NCBI RefSeq assembly: GCF_019226825.1 | Contig: NZ_CP076642.1 | Coordinates: 372,001-436,000 of the forward strand | Origin: Vibrio ostreae | GTDB lineage: Bacteria > Pseudomonadota > Gammaproteobacteria > Enterobacterales > Vibrionaceae | Length of the DNA: 64,000 nucleotides | Reading direction: 5' to 3' | Shown here: piece after piece, positions 17,920 through 27,223 of the stretch | Position numbering within the stretch: the first letter of the stretch is position 1 | How the letters are laid out: every line of letters starts with the position of its first letter | Translations under genes and position numbers: made by a program | Notes under the pieces: model-generated | The model's input: only the letters and a program-made list of their open reading frames with translations | What the model was told of the DNA's origin: nothing | The model's database searches: none

Positions 17920-19062
17920 TTAGTGTTGCTCCGCCTGTTTAATCGATTGAATCACATCTGACATAACTTGTTCTTGTTCACTGCTGAGCGGAGATTGTTT
18001 CGCTTCTAAGAAGAAATCGCGGAACATGTCCATTTCGCCTCTCGCCAGGCGAGCACGACCCATTTCCTGGTCAACCCCGATCAACATGCCCGGCTTCTCC
18101 AGATGCAGGACATTCGGATACACTTTGCGCAGTTTCTCCATCGGGTCGAGAATGGCGTGTTTGTCTTGCAATCGCACCAGCAGATAATCGTGGTTATTCG
18201 GATCGGTTTTGCCCTGTTCAATCAGCTGTTCAAGCTCACCCTCAACGATACGCATGCCATGCGGGCAAGGTAAATCGATATGTTGTGCGCTGACAAATCC
18301 ATCCTGATTCAATTCAACCAGAGTGACGCCTTTCTTCTGATGTTGCTCGGAGAAACTGTATTTCATCAGCGAGCCAGAATAACGAATGAACTCTTCACCT
18401 TTCATTTGCGGCTGATGCAAATGCCCCAGCGCCACATAGTCAAACGGCAAAAAGTGCTGATGATCGACCCGGTCAGAGCCGCCAATTGACAGCGGACGTT
18501 CCGATTCCGATTCCATCGCACCGTCAACGAAACAGTGACTGATCAAAACGTGACGTTGTGACGCATCAAACTGTTCTGTGATGCGCTGACACAGCAACTG
18601 GTGTGCTTCATCATGAGTCGCAACCGGCTGCTGATAATGATAACGCACCAGCTCAGGATCGTTATAAGGCATGCCGTAAAAGGCCACCTCACCAGCTTCA
18701 TCAGAGCGCAGTACGACCGGTTCGAGCATCTGGTCAAAATCACTAATGATATGCAGTCCGGAACCTTTCATCTGGCGCGCGGCAAACCCGAGACGTTTGG
18801 CGCCGTCATGGTTACCGGGAATCATAATTACCGGCGTGTCGAGTTCGTGACAAATACGCGACACGACCTGGTCCAGTAGCTCAATCGCCATCGTCGGCGG
18901 TACTGAACGGTCGTAGATGTCACCAGCAACCACCAGCGCATGCACCGGGTTTTCGGTCAGGTATTGGATAAGATGATCAAGAACAGCGCGTTGGTCTTCG
19001 AGAAGAGACACGTTATGGAACTGGCGTCCCAGGTGCCAATCAGAGGTATGCAGAAACTTCAT
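17920..19062 (-). CDS. sbcD: Exonuclease subunit SbcD
   Basis: Metallophosphoesterase subunit of the SbcCD complex (bacterial Mre11), acting on double-strand ends and palindromic hairpins. The 380 residues carry the phosphodiesterase motifs in order: HTSDWHLG at 5-12, GDIYD near 48, GNHD near 83, HxHC-type ISHCFVDG near 182 and GHLHQPQ near 217, which coordinate two Mn ions. It is the first gene of the leftward sbcDC operon, three bases before sbcC. The start at 19062 is the only good ATG, and a strong bidirectional hairpin separates it from cra. Confidence 0.95.
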   Translation of the reverse strand: MKFLHTSDWHLGRQFHNVSLLEDQRAVLDHLIQYLTENPVHALVVAGDIYDRSVPPTMAIELLDQVVSRICHELDTPVIMIPGNHDGAKRLGFAARQMKGSGLHIISDFDQMLEPVVLRSDEAGEVAFYGMPYNDPELVRYHYQQPVATHDEAHQLLCQRITEQFDASQRHVLISHCFVDGAMESESERPLSIGGSDRVDHQHFLPFDYVALGHLHQPQMKGEEFIRYSGSLMKYSFSEQHQKKGVTLVELNQDGFVSAQHIDLPCPHGMRIVEGELEQLIEQGKTDPNNHDYLLVRLQDKHAILDPMEKLRKVYPNVLHLEKPGMLIGVDQEMGRARLARGEMDMFRDFFLEAKQSPLSSEQEQVMSDVIQSIKQAEQH

Positions 19063-19186
19063 TCCCAGCCTGTTGAACGAATAGTTATGAGTGTTTTGAA
19101 ACTATGATACTCGTTTTGCCAGGAATTGCGATGTGAGAAGGAAAAAGATCGAGCCAGATTCCACCGATTGATACCAATCAGTCAAC

Positions 19187-19226
19187 AATTAGCCGGTAGT
19201 GCCCATTAAGGCATTAGCGGCTAATT
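19187..19226. terminator. Bidirectional hairpin between cra and sbcD
   Basis: Arms 19187-19203 (AATTAGCCGGTAGTGCC) and 19210-19226 pair over 17 bp with a few mismatches around a 6-nt loop. The A/T-rich outer ends allow it to end cra transcription read leftward. Confidence 0.6.
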
Positions 19227-19269
19227 TAGTTACTTACGGATCAGGCTTATCAAGTCGTTCCCATTAGGC

Positions 19270-20250
19270 TCAGGAGCGCACTTTTAAACGACGTGGTATC
19301 AGCTCAACACCTGACTGATAACGTTTGGCGGAAGCGTTGAGTGCCAGAGCCAGCGCACTGTCCGCGATCAACTCAAACTGCTGAGGCAGCGAGTTCACTT
19401 TCGTCGGAATAAAATCAAGCAAACGGTTATCACCAAAAGTAGCCAGACGGATCGTTTTCATGAGTTCCGGATGCATTAACAACACGTCAAGAATCCCTTC
19501 TAACAAGGTATAAGATGTGGTCACTACCGCATCCGGCACACTGCTCTCGGCAACCCAGCGCTCAAACACCTCCCGGCCGTCATCACGATGGAAGTGCTGA
19601 CCATAGTCAACCTTGACGTCAATCCCCTTCTCTTTCAGTGCCGATTCAAAACCCAACTGACGCTCCTGGGAAATATTCAGCTCCGGTAACGCACCGATAA
19701 GGCCAACCGATTTCACCGATTTATCCAACAAGGATTCGGTCAGCTCAAAAGCGGCGCCGAAGTCTTCGCTGATCACGCAGGCAAAGTACTCGTCGTCTAA
19801 AGGACGGTCTATGGCGATGACCGGGGTGCCGCTTTTCTGAATGTTAAGATAGAAGCTATTGGCGTCCGGCATGGTACTGGCCACGAACAAGGCTTCAATC
19901 CGGCGCGACACCAAGGCATCCGCCACGCTCATTTCTGTCTCTGGATTATCATCTGAACAGGCAATCAGAATTTGATATCCCGCTTTACGCGAATTCTGCT
20001 CCAGCAGTTTGGCCAGACGAGCGTAACTGGTGTTCTCTAAATCAGGGATGATCAAGCCGAAGGAGCGACTGCTTCCGGCACGCAGTGCCGAGGCCGCATG
20101 ATCCGGACGGTAGTTGTGTTCATCAACCACGGCCATCACTTTCTGCTGGGTTTTCTCACTAATTCGGTATTTATGTGCTTTACCGTTGATCACATAACTT
20201 GCGGTTGTTTTGGAGACGCCCGCCAACTTGGCCACTTCATCTAGTGTCAT
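19270..20250 (-). CDS. cra: Catabolite repressor/activator Cra (FruR), LacI family
   Basis: LacI-family regulator controlled by fructose-1-phosphate (and fructose-1,6-bisphosphate). The N-terminal helix-turn-helix MTLDEVAKLAGVSKTTASYVINGKA with the FruR-specific KYRISEKTQQKV, and the hinge ALRAGSSRSFGLIIPDLEN, are diagnostic; 326 residues is near the usual 330. The periplasmic-binding-like core shows AIDRPLDDEYFACVISED near 150. It is divergent from fruBKA, with three Cra-type operators in the 318-bp interval, two near its own promoter, so autoregulation and repression of the fructose operon are expected. Confidence 0.92.
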   Translation of the reverse strand: MTLDEVAKLAGVSKTTASYVINGKAHKYRISEKTQQKVMAVVDEHNYRPDHAASALRAGSSRSFGLIIPDLENTSYARLAKLLEQNSRKAGYQILIACSDDNPETEMSVADALVSRRIEALFVASTMPDANSFYLNIQKSGTPVIAIDRPLDDEYFACVISEDFGAAFELTESLLDKSVKSVGLIGALPELNISQERQLGFESALKEKGIDVKVDYGQHFHRDDGREVFERWVAESSVPDAVVTTSYTLLEGILDVLLMHPELMKTIRLATFGDNRLLDFIPTKVNSLPQQFELIADSALALALNASAKRYQSGVELIPRRLKVRS

Positions 20251-20320
20251 ATCAACTACTCTGTAATGTGCGTATGATCATAGAAATAACTTTCCGATCC
20301 TTGATGAAGTTGAATTATAC

Positions 20321-20358
20321 GCTGAATCGATTCAGTATTGAAGCTGAAAGGATTCAGC
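20321..20358. promoter_or_regulatory. Two adjacent Cra operators (cra side)
   Basis: GCTGAATCGATTCAGT at 20321-20336 and GCTGAAAGGATTCAGC at 20343-20358 match the Cra consensus built on TGAAWC half-sites. Centre-to-centre distance is 22 bp, two helical turns. They lie 71-108 bp upstream of cra. Confidence 0.85.
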
Positions 20359-20464
20359 AAAGTCTCAAATTGATAGCCAACTCGTGTTTTTTGGACTAAA
20401 CCTTAAAACAAGCAAACGATGATTTCGCCAATCGACGATTTTGCTGAATTTTTTAAAACTTAAA

Positions 20465-20480
20465 GCTGAAACGATTCAGC
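20465..20480. promoter_or_regulatory. Cra operator upstream of fruB
   Basis: GCTGAAACGATTCAGC, a 16-bp match to the Cra site and a near-perfect palindrome, 89 bp before the fruB start. Expected to repress fruBKA until fructose-1-phosphate accumulates. Confidence 0.85.
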
Positions 20481-20568
20481 TCATCGATAAAGCAGGGTAA
20501 ATCCTTGCGCCGCACCTGAGGTGCGGTGACAACAAAAAAGCCACTCGCTGGCTGGAAAGGGGCCAAAC

Positions 20569-21705
20569 ATGCTGCAACTTACTACTCAAGACATTCAACT
20601 GGAACAAGCACAGGCCAACAAGCTGGATGCGATTCGTTCTATTGCTGCCGACCTGACTGCCAAAGGTCTGGTTGATGAAGGCTATGTTGAAGGTATGCTG
20701 AACCGCGAAGCGCAAAACTCAACTTTTTTGGGTAACGGCATCGCAATTCCTCACGGAACCACAGATACACGCGACCTGGTGAAACAAACCGGTGTTGCTG
20801 TTCACCACTTTCCTGCCGGCGTTGACTGGGGCGACGGTAACACGGTTTACGTTGCTATCGGTATCGCGGCTAAATCGGACGAGCACCTGGGTATTCTCAA
20901 ACAACTCACCAAAGTGTTGTCAGCCGATGGTGTTGAACAAAAACTGAAAGAAGCCAAAGCAGAGAAAGACATCATCGCCCTGCTGAACGGCGAAGTTCAG
21001 TTTGATGCCGATTTCGATGCGTCACTGATTCAACTGCAATTCCCGGCCAGCGACATGATTCAGATGAGTGCCGTCGCCGGCGGCCTGCTAAAGAACACAG
21101 GCTGTGCAGAAGCTGAATTTGTCGCAGACTTAGTCACTAAAGAGCCGACTCACCTGGGTAAAGGCCTGTGGTTAATCAGCAGCGATAAAAACGTCAAACG
21201 CACCGGTATGTCATTTGTTTCAACTGCCAATGACTGTGAACACAACGGCGTTAAGGTCAAAGCGTTGATCGCATTTGCCGCTTGCAACAGCGCGCACGAG
21301 GCGTTCCTCGCTAAGATCTCTGAGCTGATATTTGCCCAACAGCAAGACAAACTGCTTAATGCCGACGCACAAGCCTTGGTCAATCTGTTTACTCAGGGTG
21401 AAGAAGAAACCCAGGCTCCTGCTGCTGACGGTAACGTAGCGGTCTTCAAAATCAGAAACTCACACGGCCTGCACGCACGTCCTGGCGCAATGCTGGTTGC
21501 TGAAGCGAAGAAATTTGAATCCAGCATCAAGGTATCCAATCTGGATGGTGACGGCAAAGTTGTGAACGCGAAAAGCCTGATGAAAGTTATCGCGCTGGGC
21601 GTCAAACACGGTCACCAACTGCAGTTTACTGCCGAAGGCCCTGATGCATCGCAAGCTCTGGAATCTATCGGTGCAGCGATCAACGCTGGCCTGGGTGAAG
21701 GTTAA
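20569..21705 (+). CDS. fruB: Fructose PTS diphosphoryl transfer protein FruB (EIIA-HPr)
   Basis: Cytoplasmic phosphocarrier that takes phosphate from enzyme I and passes it to FruA. Over 378 residues: an N-terminal EIIA-Fru domain with the active His in GIAIPHGTTDTRD near residue 63, a middle linker domain, and a C-terminal FPr/HPr domain with the phospho-His in RNSHGLHARPGAML near 303 and KSLMKV near 333. First gene of fruBKA; its TAA is part of the ribosome site TAAGGAG of fruK. Control by Cra is indicated by the upstream operator. Confidence 0.95.
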   Translation: MLQLTTQDIQLEQAQANKLDAIRSIAADLTAKGLVDEGYVEGMLNREAQNSTFLGNGIAIPHGTTDTRDLVKQTGVAVHHFPAGVDWGDGNTVYVAIGIAAKSDEHLGILKQLTKVLSADGVEQKLKEAKAEKDIIALLNGEVQFDADFDASLIQLQFPASDMIQMSAVAGGLLKNTGCAEAEFVADLVTKEPTHLGKGLWLISSDKNVKRTGMSFVSTANDCEHNGVKVKALIAFAACNSAHEAFLAKISELIFAQQQDKLLNADAQALVNLFTQGEEETQAPAADGNVAVFKIRNSHGLHARPGAMLVAEAKKFESSIKVSNLDGDGKVVNAKSLMKVIALGVKHGHQLQFTAEGPDASQALESIGAAINAGLGEG

Positions 21706-21715
21706 GGAGCGCGAT

Positions 21716-22669
21716 ATGACCAATAAAGTTGTCACCATTACGCTTAACCCGGCGCTCGATCTGACCGGCAGCCTGAGCACGTTAAATGTTGGCTCAGTCA
21801 GCCTGGTCAAAGAAGGCAATTTGCATGCTGCTGGTAAAGGCGTCAACGTGGCGAAAGTACTGAGTGACTTAGGTGCCGACGTGACGGTTACCGGCTTTCT
21901 GGGCCGTGATAACCAGGAAATGTTCTGCCAGTTGTTTGCTGACATGGGCGCAACAGACAAGTTTGTCCGCATCGACGGCGCAACCCGCATCAACGTAAAG
22001 CTGGTTGAGGCCAACGGCGAAGTCAGCGACGTCAACTTCCCGGGCATTCAGGTTTCGCCGGCAAACATTGCAGAGTTTGAAGCCACCCTACTGGCACTGG
22101 CCGAAGATCATGAATTTTTCGTACTGGCTGGCAGCCTGCCAACGGGCGTGTCACCGGAGCTGTGTGCGTCCTGGATCGAAAAACTGCACAGCCTGGGCAA
22201 AAAAGTGCTGTTCGACAGCAGCCGTGACGCACTGGCCGCCGGCCTGAATGCCCAGCCTTGGCTGATCAAACCTAATGATGAAGAGCTGTCTCAGTTTGTC
22301 GGACGCGAATTAACCTCACCGGCACAATGCCGCGAGGCCGCCCAACAACTGGCTGACAAAGGCATTGAGAACATCGTTGTATCCATGGGTGCCGAAGGCA
22401 CCATGTGGCTGAATAACGGTGAATGGCTGCACGCCCAGCCGCCACGTATGAATGTGGTCAGCACAGTCGGTGCCGGTGATACGCTGGTGGCCGGACTTTG
22501 CTGGGGCCACATGCAAGAGATGGATAAACAACCACTGATTACGTTTGCTACTGCCCTTTCCGCCCTTGCGGTCACGCAGGTTGGTGTCGGCGTACCAGAC
22601 ATTGAGCAATTAAACACCCTACAACAACAAATCCAATTACAACCGGTTAGCGCAGAAACTAACCAATAA
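21716..22669 (+). CDS. fruK: 1-phosphofructokinase FruK
   Basis: PfkB-family sugar kinase that phosphorylates fructose-1-phosphate to fructose-1,6-bisphosphate. The ATG at 21716 follows AAGGAG and gives 317 residues; an earlier in-frame ATG at 21644 lies inside fruB and is rejected. TLNPALDLTGSL near 10, AGKGVNVAKVLSDLGADV near 38 and VSTVGAGDTLVAGLCWG near 247 with the catalytic Asp are the PfkB signatures. It is the middle gene of fruBKA. Its activity also lowers the Cra inducer fructose-1-phosphate. Confidence 0.95.
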   Translation: MTNKVVTITLNPALDLTGSLSTLNVGSVSLVKEGNLHAAGKGVNVAKVLSDLGADVTVTGFLGRDNQEMFCQLFADMGATDKFVRIDGATRINVKLVEANGEVSDVNFPGIQVSPANIAEFEATLLALAEDHEFFVLAGSLPTGVSPELCASWIEKLHSLGKKVLFDSSRDALAAGLNAQPWLIKPNDEELSQFVGRELTSPAQCREAAQQLADKGIENIVVSMGAEGTMWLNNGEWLHAQPPRMNVVSTVGAGDTLVAGLCWGHMQEMDKQPLITFATALSALAVTQVGVGVPDIEQLNTLQQQIQLQPVSAETNQ

Positions 22670-22687
22670 GGACAGAAGGTCGCATCT

Positions 22688-24433
22688 ATGAATATTGCCA
22701 TTATTACTGCATGCCCAAGCGGCGTTGCAAATAGCATTATCGCTGCTGGTCTACTTGAACAAGCGGCGAAATCACTAAACTGGACGGCCAGTGTTGAGTG
22801 CCACTCATCCGTTCTGGCGGGTAAAACCCTGACTGACGCTGAAATCAACGCAGCCGAGGTGGTGATTGTTGCTACAAACACTCCGGTTGATACCACACGC
22901 TTCGTGGGTAAAAAAGTTTACCAGAGCGAAATCTCCGCCCTTACCGCTGATCCGGTTGCTTACCTGAAAGCGGCAACCGAACAAGCGACTGAACTGTCAG
23001 CCGCTGCCGCAACCACTTTTACTGCGCCTGTAGCCGCAGCCACAGACGGCGTGAAAAAAGTCGTTGCTGTGACTGCGTGCCCGACTGGTGTTGCACACAC
23101 CTTTATGGCAGCTGAAGCACTGGAAGAAGAAGGCAAACGTCGTGGTTACCAGATCAAAGTGGAAACCCGTGGCTCAGTCGGTGCAGGTAACGCTCTGACT
23201 GAACAAGACATCGCCGATGCGGATCTGGTTATCATCGCGGCTGACATTGAAGTACCGCTGGAGCGTTTCAACGGTAAAAAAATGTACCGGACCAAAACCG
23301 GCCCTGCGCTGAAGAAAACATCAGAAGAGATGGATAAAGCGATCGCTCAGGGTTCAGTGTACCAACATTCAGGTGCTGCGCAGAAATCCGGTGCAGAAAC
23401 GGAAGAGAAGAAAGGCGTCTACAAGCATCTGATGACCGGTGTATCTCACATGCTGCCAGTGGTGGTCGCCGGTGGTCTGATCATCGCGCTGTCGTTTGTA
23501 TTTGGTATTGAAGCATTTAAAGAAGAAGGCACTCTGGCTGCGGCTCTGATGTCTATCGGCGGCGGCTCTGCATTCGCTCTGATGATTCCGGTGCTGGCGG
23601 GCTACATCGCGTTCTCTATCGCTGACCGTCCGGGTCTGGCCCCTGGTCTAATCGGTGGTATGCTGGCAAGCTCAATCGGCTCAGGCTTCCTGGGTGGTAT
23701 CGCAGCGGGTTTCATTGCCGGTTACTCAGCAAAATTCATTGCCGATAAAGTCGCCCTGCCTGCTTCAATGGCAGCACTAAAACCGATTCTGATCATTCCA
23801 TTCGTTGCCAGCTTAATCACTGGCCTGGTGATGATTTACATCGTTGGTGGCCCGGTTGCCGGCATCATGTCAGCAATGACTGAATTCCTTAACAACATGG
23901 GTTCGGCCAACGCGGTTCTGCTGGGTGTTATCCTGGGCGCTATGATGTGTTTCGACCTGGGTGGTCCGATTAACAAAGCTGCGTACACCTTCGGTGTTGG
24001 TCTGCTGGCATCGCAAACTTATGCGCCAATGGCCGCTATCATGGCAGCAGGTATGGTACCGGCTCTGGGTATGGGTCTGGCAACATTCCTGGCAAAAGAC
24101 AAGTTTGAACAAGGTGAGCGTGAAGCAGGTAAAGCATCATTCGTACTGGGCCTGTGCTTCATCTCTGAAGGTGCGATTCCATTCGCAGCGAAAGACCCGA
24201 TGCGTGTTATCCCGTCTTGTATGATTGGTGGTGCACTGACTGGTGCCCTGTCGATGCTGTTTGGTGCAAAACTGATGGCGCCACACGGCGGTCTGTTTGT
24301 ACTGCTGATTCCTAACGCTATCACTCCGGTACTGATGTACCTGGTTGCTATCGCGGTAGGTACTGTCGTGACAGGTGTCAGCTACGCATTCCTGAAATCA
24401 CGTGCACAGAGCAAACAAGCTGTGACCGCATAA
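22688..24433 (+). CDS. fruA: Fructose-specific PTS enzyme IIB'BC, FruA
   Basis: Inner-membrane fructose permease that phosphorylates the sugar to fructose-1-phosphate during uptake. Of 581 residues, 1-100 form a degenerate B' domain (ITACPSGVANS), 120-220 a true EIIB with the phospho-Cys in VTACPTGVAHTFMAAEALE, and 245-575 the EIIC membrane domain (GVSHMLPVVVAGGLIIALS, then GGPINKAAYTFG near 428). The gene ends the Cra-controlled fruBKA operon. Tandem 16-bp repeats begin inside its last codons and two terminators follow. Confidence 0.95.
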   Translation: MNIAIITACPSGVANSIIAAGLLEQAAKSLNWTASVECHSSVLAGKTLTDAEINAAEVVIVATNTPVDTTRFVGKKVYQSEISALTADPVAYLKAATEQATELSAAAATTFTAPVAAATDGVKKVVAVTACPTGVAHTFMAAEALEEEGKRRGYQIKVETRGSVGAGNALTEQDIADADLVIIAADIEVPLERFNGKKMYRTKTGPALKKTSEEMDKAIAQGSVYQHSGAAQKSGAETEEKKGVYKHLMTGVSHMLPVVVAGGLIIALSFVFGIEAFKEEGTLAAALMSIGGGSAFALMIPVLAGYIAFSIADRPGLAPGLIGGMLASSIGSGFLGGIAAGFIAGYSAKFIADKVALPASMAALKPILIIPFVASLITGLVMIYIVGGPVAGIMSAMTEFLNNMGSANAVLLGVILGAMMCFDLGGPINKAAYTFGVGLLASQTYAPMAAIMAAGMVPALGMGLATFLAKDKFEQGEREAGKASFVLGLCFISEGAIPFAAKDPMRVIPSCMIGGALTGALSMLFGAKLMAPHGGLFVLLIPNAITPVLMYLVAIAVGTVVTGVSYAFLKSRAQSKQAVTA

Positions 24434-24495
24434 GTTACGCAAGTAGTAAGTTACTCAAGTAGTAAATTACGAAAGTAATAAATTGCGAAAGCAAA
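24432..24495. repeat. Four 16-bp tandem repeats starting at the fruA stop codon
   Basis: Units at 24432, 24448, 24464 and 24480 read AAGTTACGCAAGTAGT, AAGTTACTCAAGTAGT, AAATTACGAAAGTAAT and AAATTGCGAAAGCAAA. Because each unit junction reads TAA, the fruA stop codon is effectively repeated. Confidence 0.8.
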
Positions 24496-24547
24496 TTGGA
24501 GCTAACTACCGATCTTGGCTCCCCTCGTAAAGTCCCCCGTGACTCTT

Positions 24548-24577
24548 GCCAGTGAGTGTATTCTCACTGGCTTTTTT
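24548..24577 (+). terminator. Terminator of fruBKA
   Basis: GCCAGTGAG and CTCACTGGC, 9-bp stem with a 6-nt loop, followed by TTTTTTAT. Confidence 0.9.
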
Positions 24578-24616
24578 ATATGACTTTCGATTCAGGCTGT
24601 TGAATCGCAGCCAAAG

Positions 24617-24643
24617 TAAAAGCCAGCATGTGCTGGCTTTTTG
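24617..24643. terminator. Second, bidirectional terminator before the convergent lipoprotein gene
   Basis: AAAAGCCAGCA and TGCTGGCTTTTT with A and T runs on both sides, so it can work for both fruA and the leftward gene at 24697. Confidence 0.85.
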
Positions 24644-24696
24644 TTAATTACCTGGATAAGGATCGTATCCGGAAGATGTTCATTCCTCGAGGATAA

Positions 24697-25320
24697 TCAG
24701 TCCTTTTTGTGCTTTTCCTGCACGTATTTACGACCAACATCGACCACAGCCACATCTTTGAAGAAACTGCGTCCCAGTAGCAGCGGATAACTCAGATGAG
24801 TACGGTCTGCCAGCGTAAACTCGGTCTGCTCTTTCACGTCACCAATTTGAATCCAGGACAGGATGACCGGACGGCGGTGAGTGGTGTCTGAGGTCGACTG
24901 GCGGATCTTAACCCAACGCTCAACCGGTACACTCATTTCTTCACTTTTAATCCCTTCGTGCTCGATACGAAACTTAACCCAGTCTTTGCCGTCGCGTTCA
25001 AACGGTTCAATATCCACCGCACTAATCGACGAGGTGGTCGCCCCAGTATCAACCCGGGCACGGAAATTCTCTTTTACACCAGGGACATAAACCCACTCCT
25101 GAGAGCCAAGAATCAGTTTGCCATCCGATGTTTTGGTGGCTTTGAGCACAACTGTGTCTTGTTTTGGCGTGTTGCTATCCTTTGCACTATTATTCGCTTC
25201 CTGCGAGTTTGTAGGTTGTTCAACTTGAGTCGCGGCTTCCTTATCTGCCGGAGACGAGGCACAAGCCACGATACCGCCACTAAGCATTAAAGGAATCAGG
25301 ATTTTCCATTGTTGTTTCAT
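24697..25320 (-). CDS. Retropepsin-like aspartic protease lipoprotein (RimB/Zn_protease family)
   Basis: Probable periplasmic lipoprotein of 207 residues in the family annotated as putative ATP-dependent zinc protease (PF05618), whose fold is that of a retropepsin-like aspartic protease. A lipobox-like LSGGIVACASS ends at Cys20, followed by a disordered Gln/Asn/Ser linker to about 60. The catalytic motif is RVDTGATTSSISA near residue 88, and LLLGRSFFKDVAVVDVGRKY closes the domain. Convergent with fruA; no operon partner. Substrate unknown. Confidence 0.78.
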   Translation of the reverse strand: MKQQWKILIPLMLSGGIVACASSPADKEAATQVEQPTNSQEANNSAKDSNTPKQDTVVLKATKTSDGKLILGSQEWVYVPGVKENFRARVDTGATTSSISAVDIEPFERDGKDWVKFRIEHEGIKSEEMSVPVERWVKIRQSTSDTTHRRPVILSWIQIGDVKEQTEFTLADRTHLSYPLLLGRSFFKDVAVVDVGRKYVQEKHKKD

Positions 25321-25373
25321 GCATTCACCTAATCAACTTGCTGGATCTCTGTTTAAAAACGGGTGCTCTAACT

Positions 25374-26556
25374 TTATGAGACGTTAACAATCGCATCTGC
25401 CACGTAAGGAATATCTTTCTCTGTCAGACCGGCGATATTGATACGACCATCGCCAACTCCATAAATTCCATACTCTTCACGTAAACGTGTCATTTGCTCC
25501 GGAGCGAAGCCTAACACAGTAAACATCCCTTTGTGACTTTTGATGAAATCAAATTGTGCCGTATTGTGTTGATTTCTCAACTCATTGCATAAGGTTTGAC
25601 GAAGGTTTAACAAACGCTGTTGCATCTCTGACAGCTCTTGTTTCCATAAAGCGGTCAACGTTTGGTCCTGCAGCACGGTCTTCACCAGCGCTGCACCGTG
25701 GTCAGGCGGCATGGTGTACGTGGAACGTGCCAGGGTCAGTAACTTACCTTTTGCATTGGCGGCTTCACGGGCATTTTTGCCCATCACGATCGCCACACCG
25801 GTGCGTTCACGGTACAGGCCAAAGTTCTTCGAACACGATGCCGTAACCAGCATTTCTTCTACCTGATCTGCCATATAACGCAGGCCTTGTGCGTCTTGTT
25901 CCAGTCCGTCACCAAAACCCTGGTAAGCAATATCGACAAAAGGAGTGAAACCATTTTTCAACGCCAGTTCGGTAATGGCCTGCCAAGCCGCGAAATCGAT
26001 ATCAGCACCGGTCGGGTTATGACAGCAGCCATGCAGCAAAACGACATCCTTTGGCCCTGCCTTGGATAAATCGGCCAGCATGCGCTCGGTATCCACCATT
26101 TTGCTGTCGCGACTGAAGTAAGAATAGAATTTCACGGTCAGACCCGCCGCTTCCATTACTGGCTTGTGGTTAACATAGCTCGGGTCAGTCAGCCAAATGG
26201 TACTGCCCGGCTGGGCAACCTGAATCAGATCGCCCAGCATACGCAGCGCGCCGCTGGCGCCAGGGGTCTGAATCGCAATAGTACGCTCAAGTTGGGCAGC
26301 CTCACCCATCACCAGATTCAGCATGCCACGATTGAACTCTTCACACCCGGCAAGGCCGACATAAGATTTGCTGGTCTGAGTCGCGACCACGATATCCTGA
26401 GCCTGTTTTACAGCCTGCATAATTGGCGTAACGCCAGCGCTGTTTTTGTAAACGCCGATACCAAGATCGACTTTTTTCCGGACGAGGATCGTTACGATAA
26501 GCAACGGAGAGAGAAAGAATGGGATCTAAAACTGGTGTTGGTAATTGGGATAACAT
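25374..26556 (-). pseudogene. Aspartate/aromatic-type aminotransferase, frameshifted near the N-terminus
   Basis: Class I PLP aminotransferase of the AspC/TyrB group, transferring amino groups between aspartate or aromatic amino acids and 2-oxoglutarate. The N-terminus MLSQLPTPVLDPILSLSVAYRNDPRPEK is in one frame and the rest, from VDLGIGVYKNSAGVTPIMQAV, in another. A run of six A (T at 26472-26477 on the plus strand) carries one extra base; five would restore the frame and a normal protein of about 395 residues. Later motifs are intact: HGCCHNPTGAD, SCSKNFGLYRERTG with the Schiff-base Lys. A homopolymer error is the simplest explanation. Start at 26556 abuts a hairpin. Confidence 0.82.
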
Positions 26557-26593
26557 GAAAGCCACAACCCTTTGAAATTCATATGTGGCTTTC
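26557..26593 (-). promoter_or_regulatory. Hairpin abutting the aminotransferase start codon
   Basis: GAAAGCCACA and TGTGGCTTTC form a perfect 10-bp stem in the leader RNA, ending one base before the ATG at 26556. The only purine-rich ribosome-site candidate (AAAGGG) lies in the loop. This could control translation. Confidence 0.5.
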
Positions 26594-26739
26594 AGTAAAC
26601 ACCAATCAGGCTCAAACCGAAAGGGATTTTTGCTGTGCCAGCCTGCTCGTGCAGGGTTTACGGCAGCAATGACAACATCCGGCCCTGTCAGGCACTTGTC
26701 GCCTTTCGAATACCTGTATTATGCCTGTTGAAGAACGGC

Positions 26740-27207
26740 TTAGAGTGCAAAGCGATGAATTACCTGGTTACTACTGCCACGCCACTCGAGTGCCGGGTCG
26801 GCCAGCGCTTGCTCAAACTTACCGTCAATCAGCACATCCACCAGCCTGACGATGTCGCGCTGAGCGTCCGTCAGCTCACTCAGTTGATAGCCACTCCATA
26901 GCCAGATGTCTTTATCCGGGCACTCGGCACGCACTCGCTTTACCAGTTTGAGCACCCCGCTCAGATTCGCCGGGTGCAGCGGATCGCCCCCCGACAAGGA
27001 CAAGCCGCGCCGATAAATACGGCTGTCATTCAAATCAGCAATGATTTGGTCTGCGAGTTGCGGCGTGAACAGATGACCAGAGTCCAAACGCCAGGTACTC
27101 TGATTGTAACAGCCGCGACACTGATGTTCGCAGCCGGAAACAAACAGTGTGCAGCGTGTTCCCGGCCCGTTGACCACATCGACCGGATAATATTGCTGAT
27201 AATTCAT
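26740..27207 (-). CDS. nrdG: Anaerobic ribonucleotide reductase activating protein NrdG
   Basis: Radical SAM enzyme that installs the glycyl radical on NrdD. The 155 residues hold the CxxxCxxC iron-sulfur motif CEHQCRGC at about 26-33, SLSGGDPL near 72 and VLIDGKFEQAL near 125, all typical of NrdG. It follows nrdD by 16 bp in the same leftward operon, so it should be co-induced without oxygen. Confidence 0.93.
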   Translation of the reverse strand: MNYQQYYPVDVVNGPGTRCTLFVSGCEHQCRGCYNQSTWRLDSGHLFTPQLADQIIADLNDSRIYRRGLSLSGGDPLHPANLSGVLKLVKRVRAECPDKDIWLWSGYQLSELTDAQRDIVRLVDVLIDGKFEQALADPALEWRGSSNQVIHRFAL

Positions 27208-27223
27208 GGTTGGCTCGTGTGCA

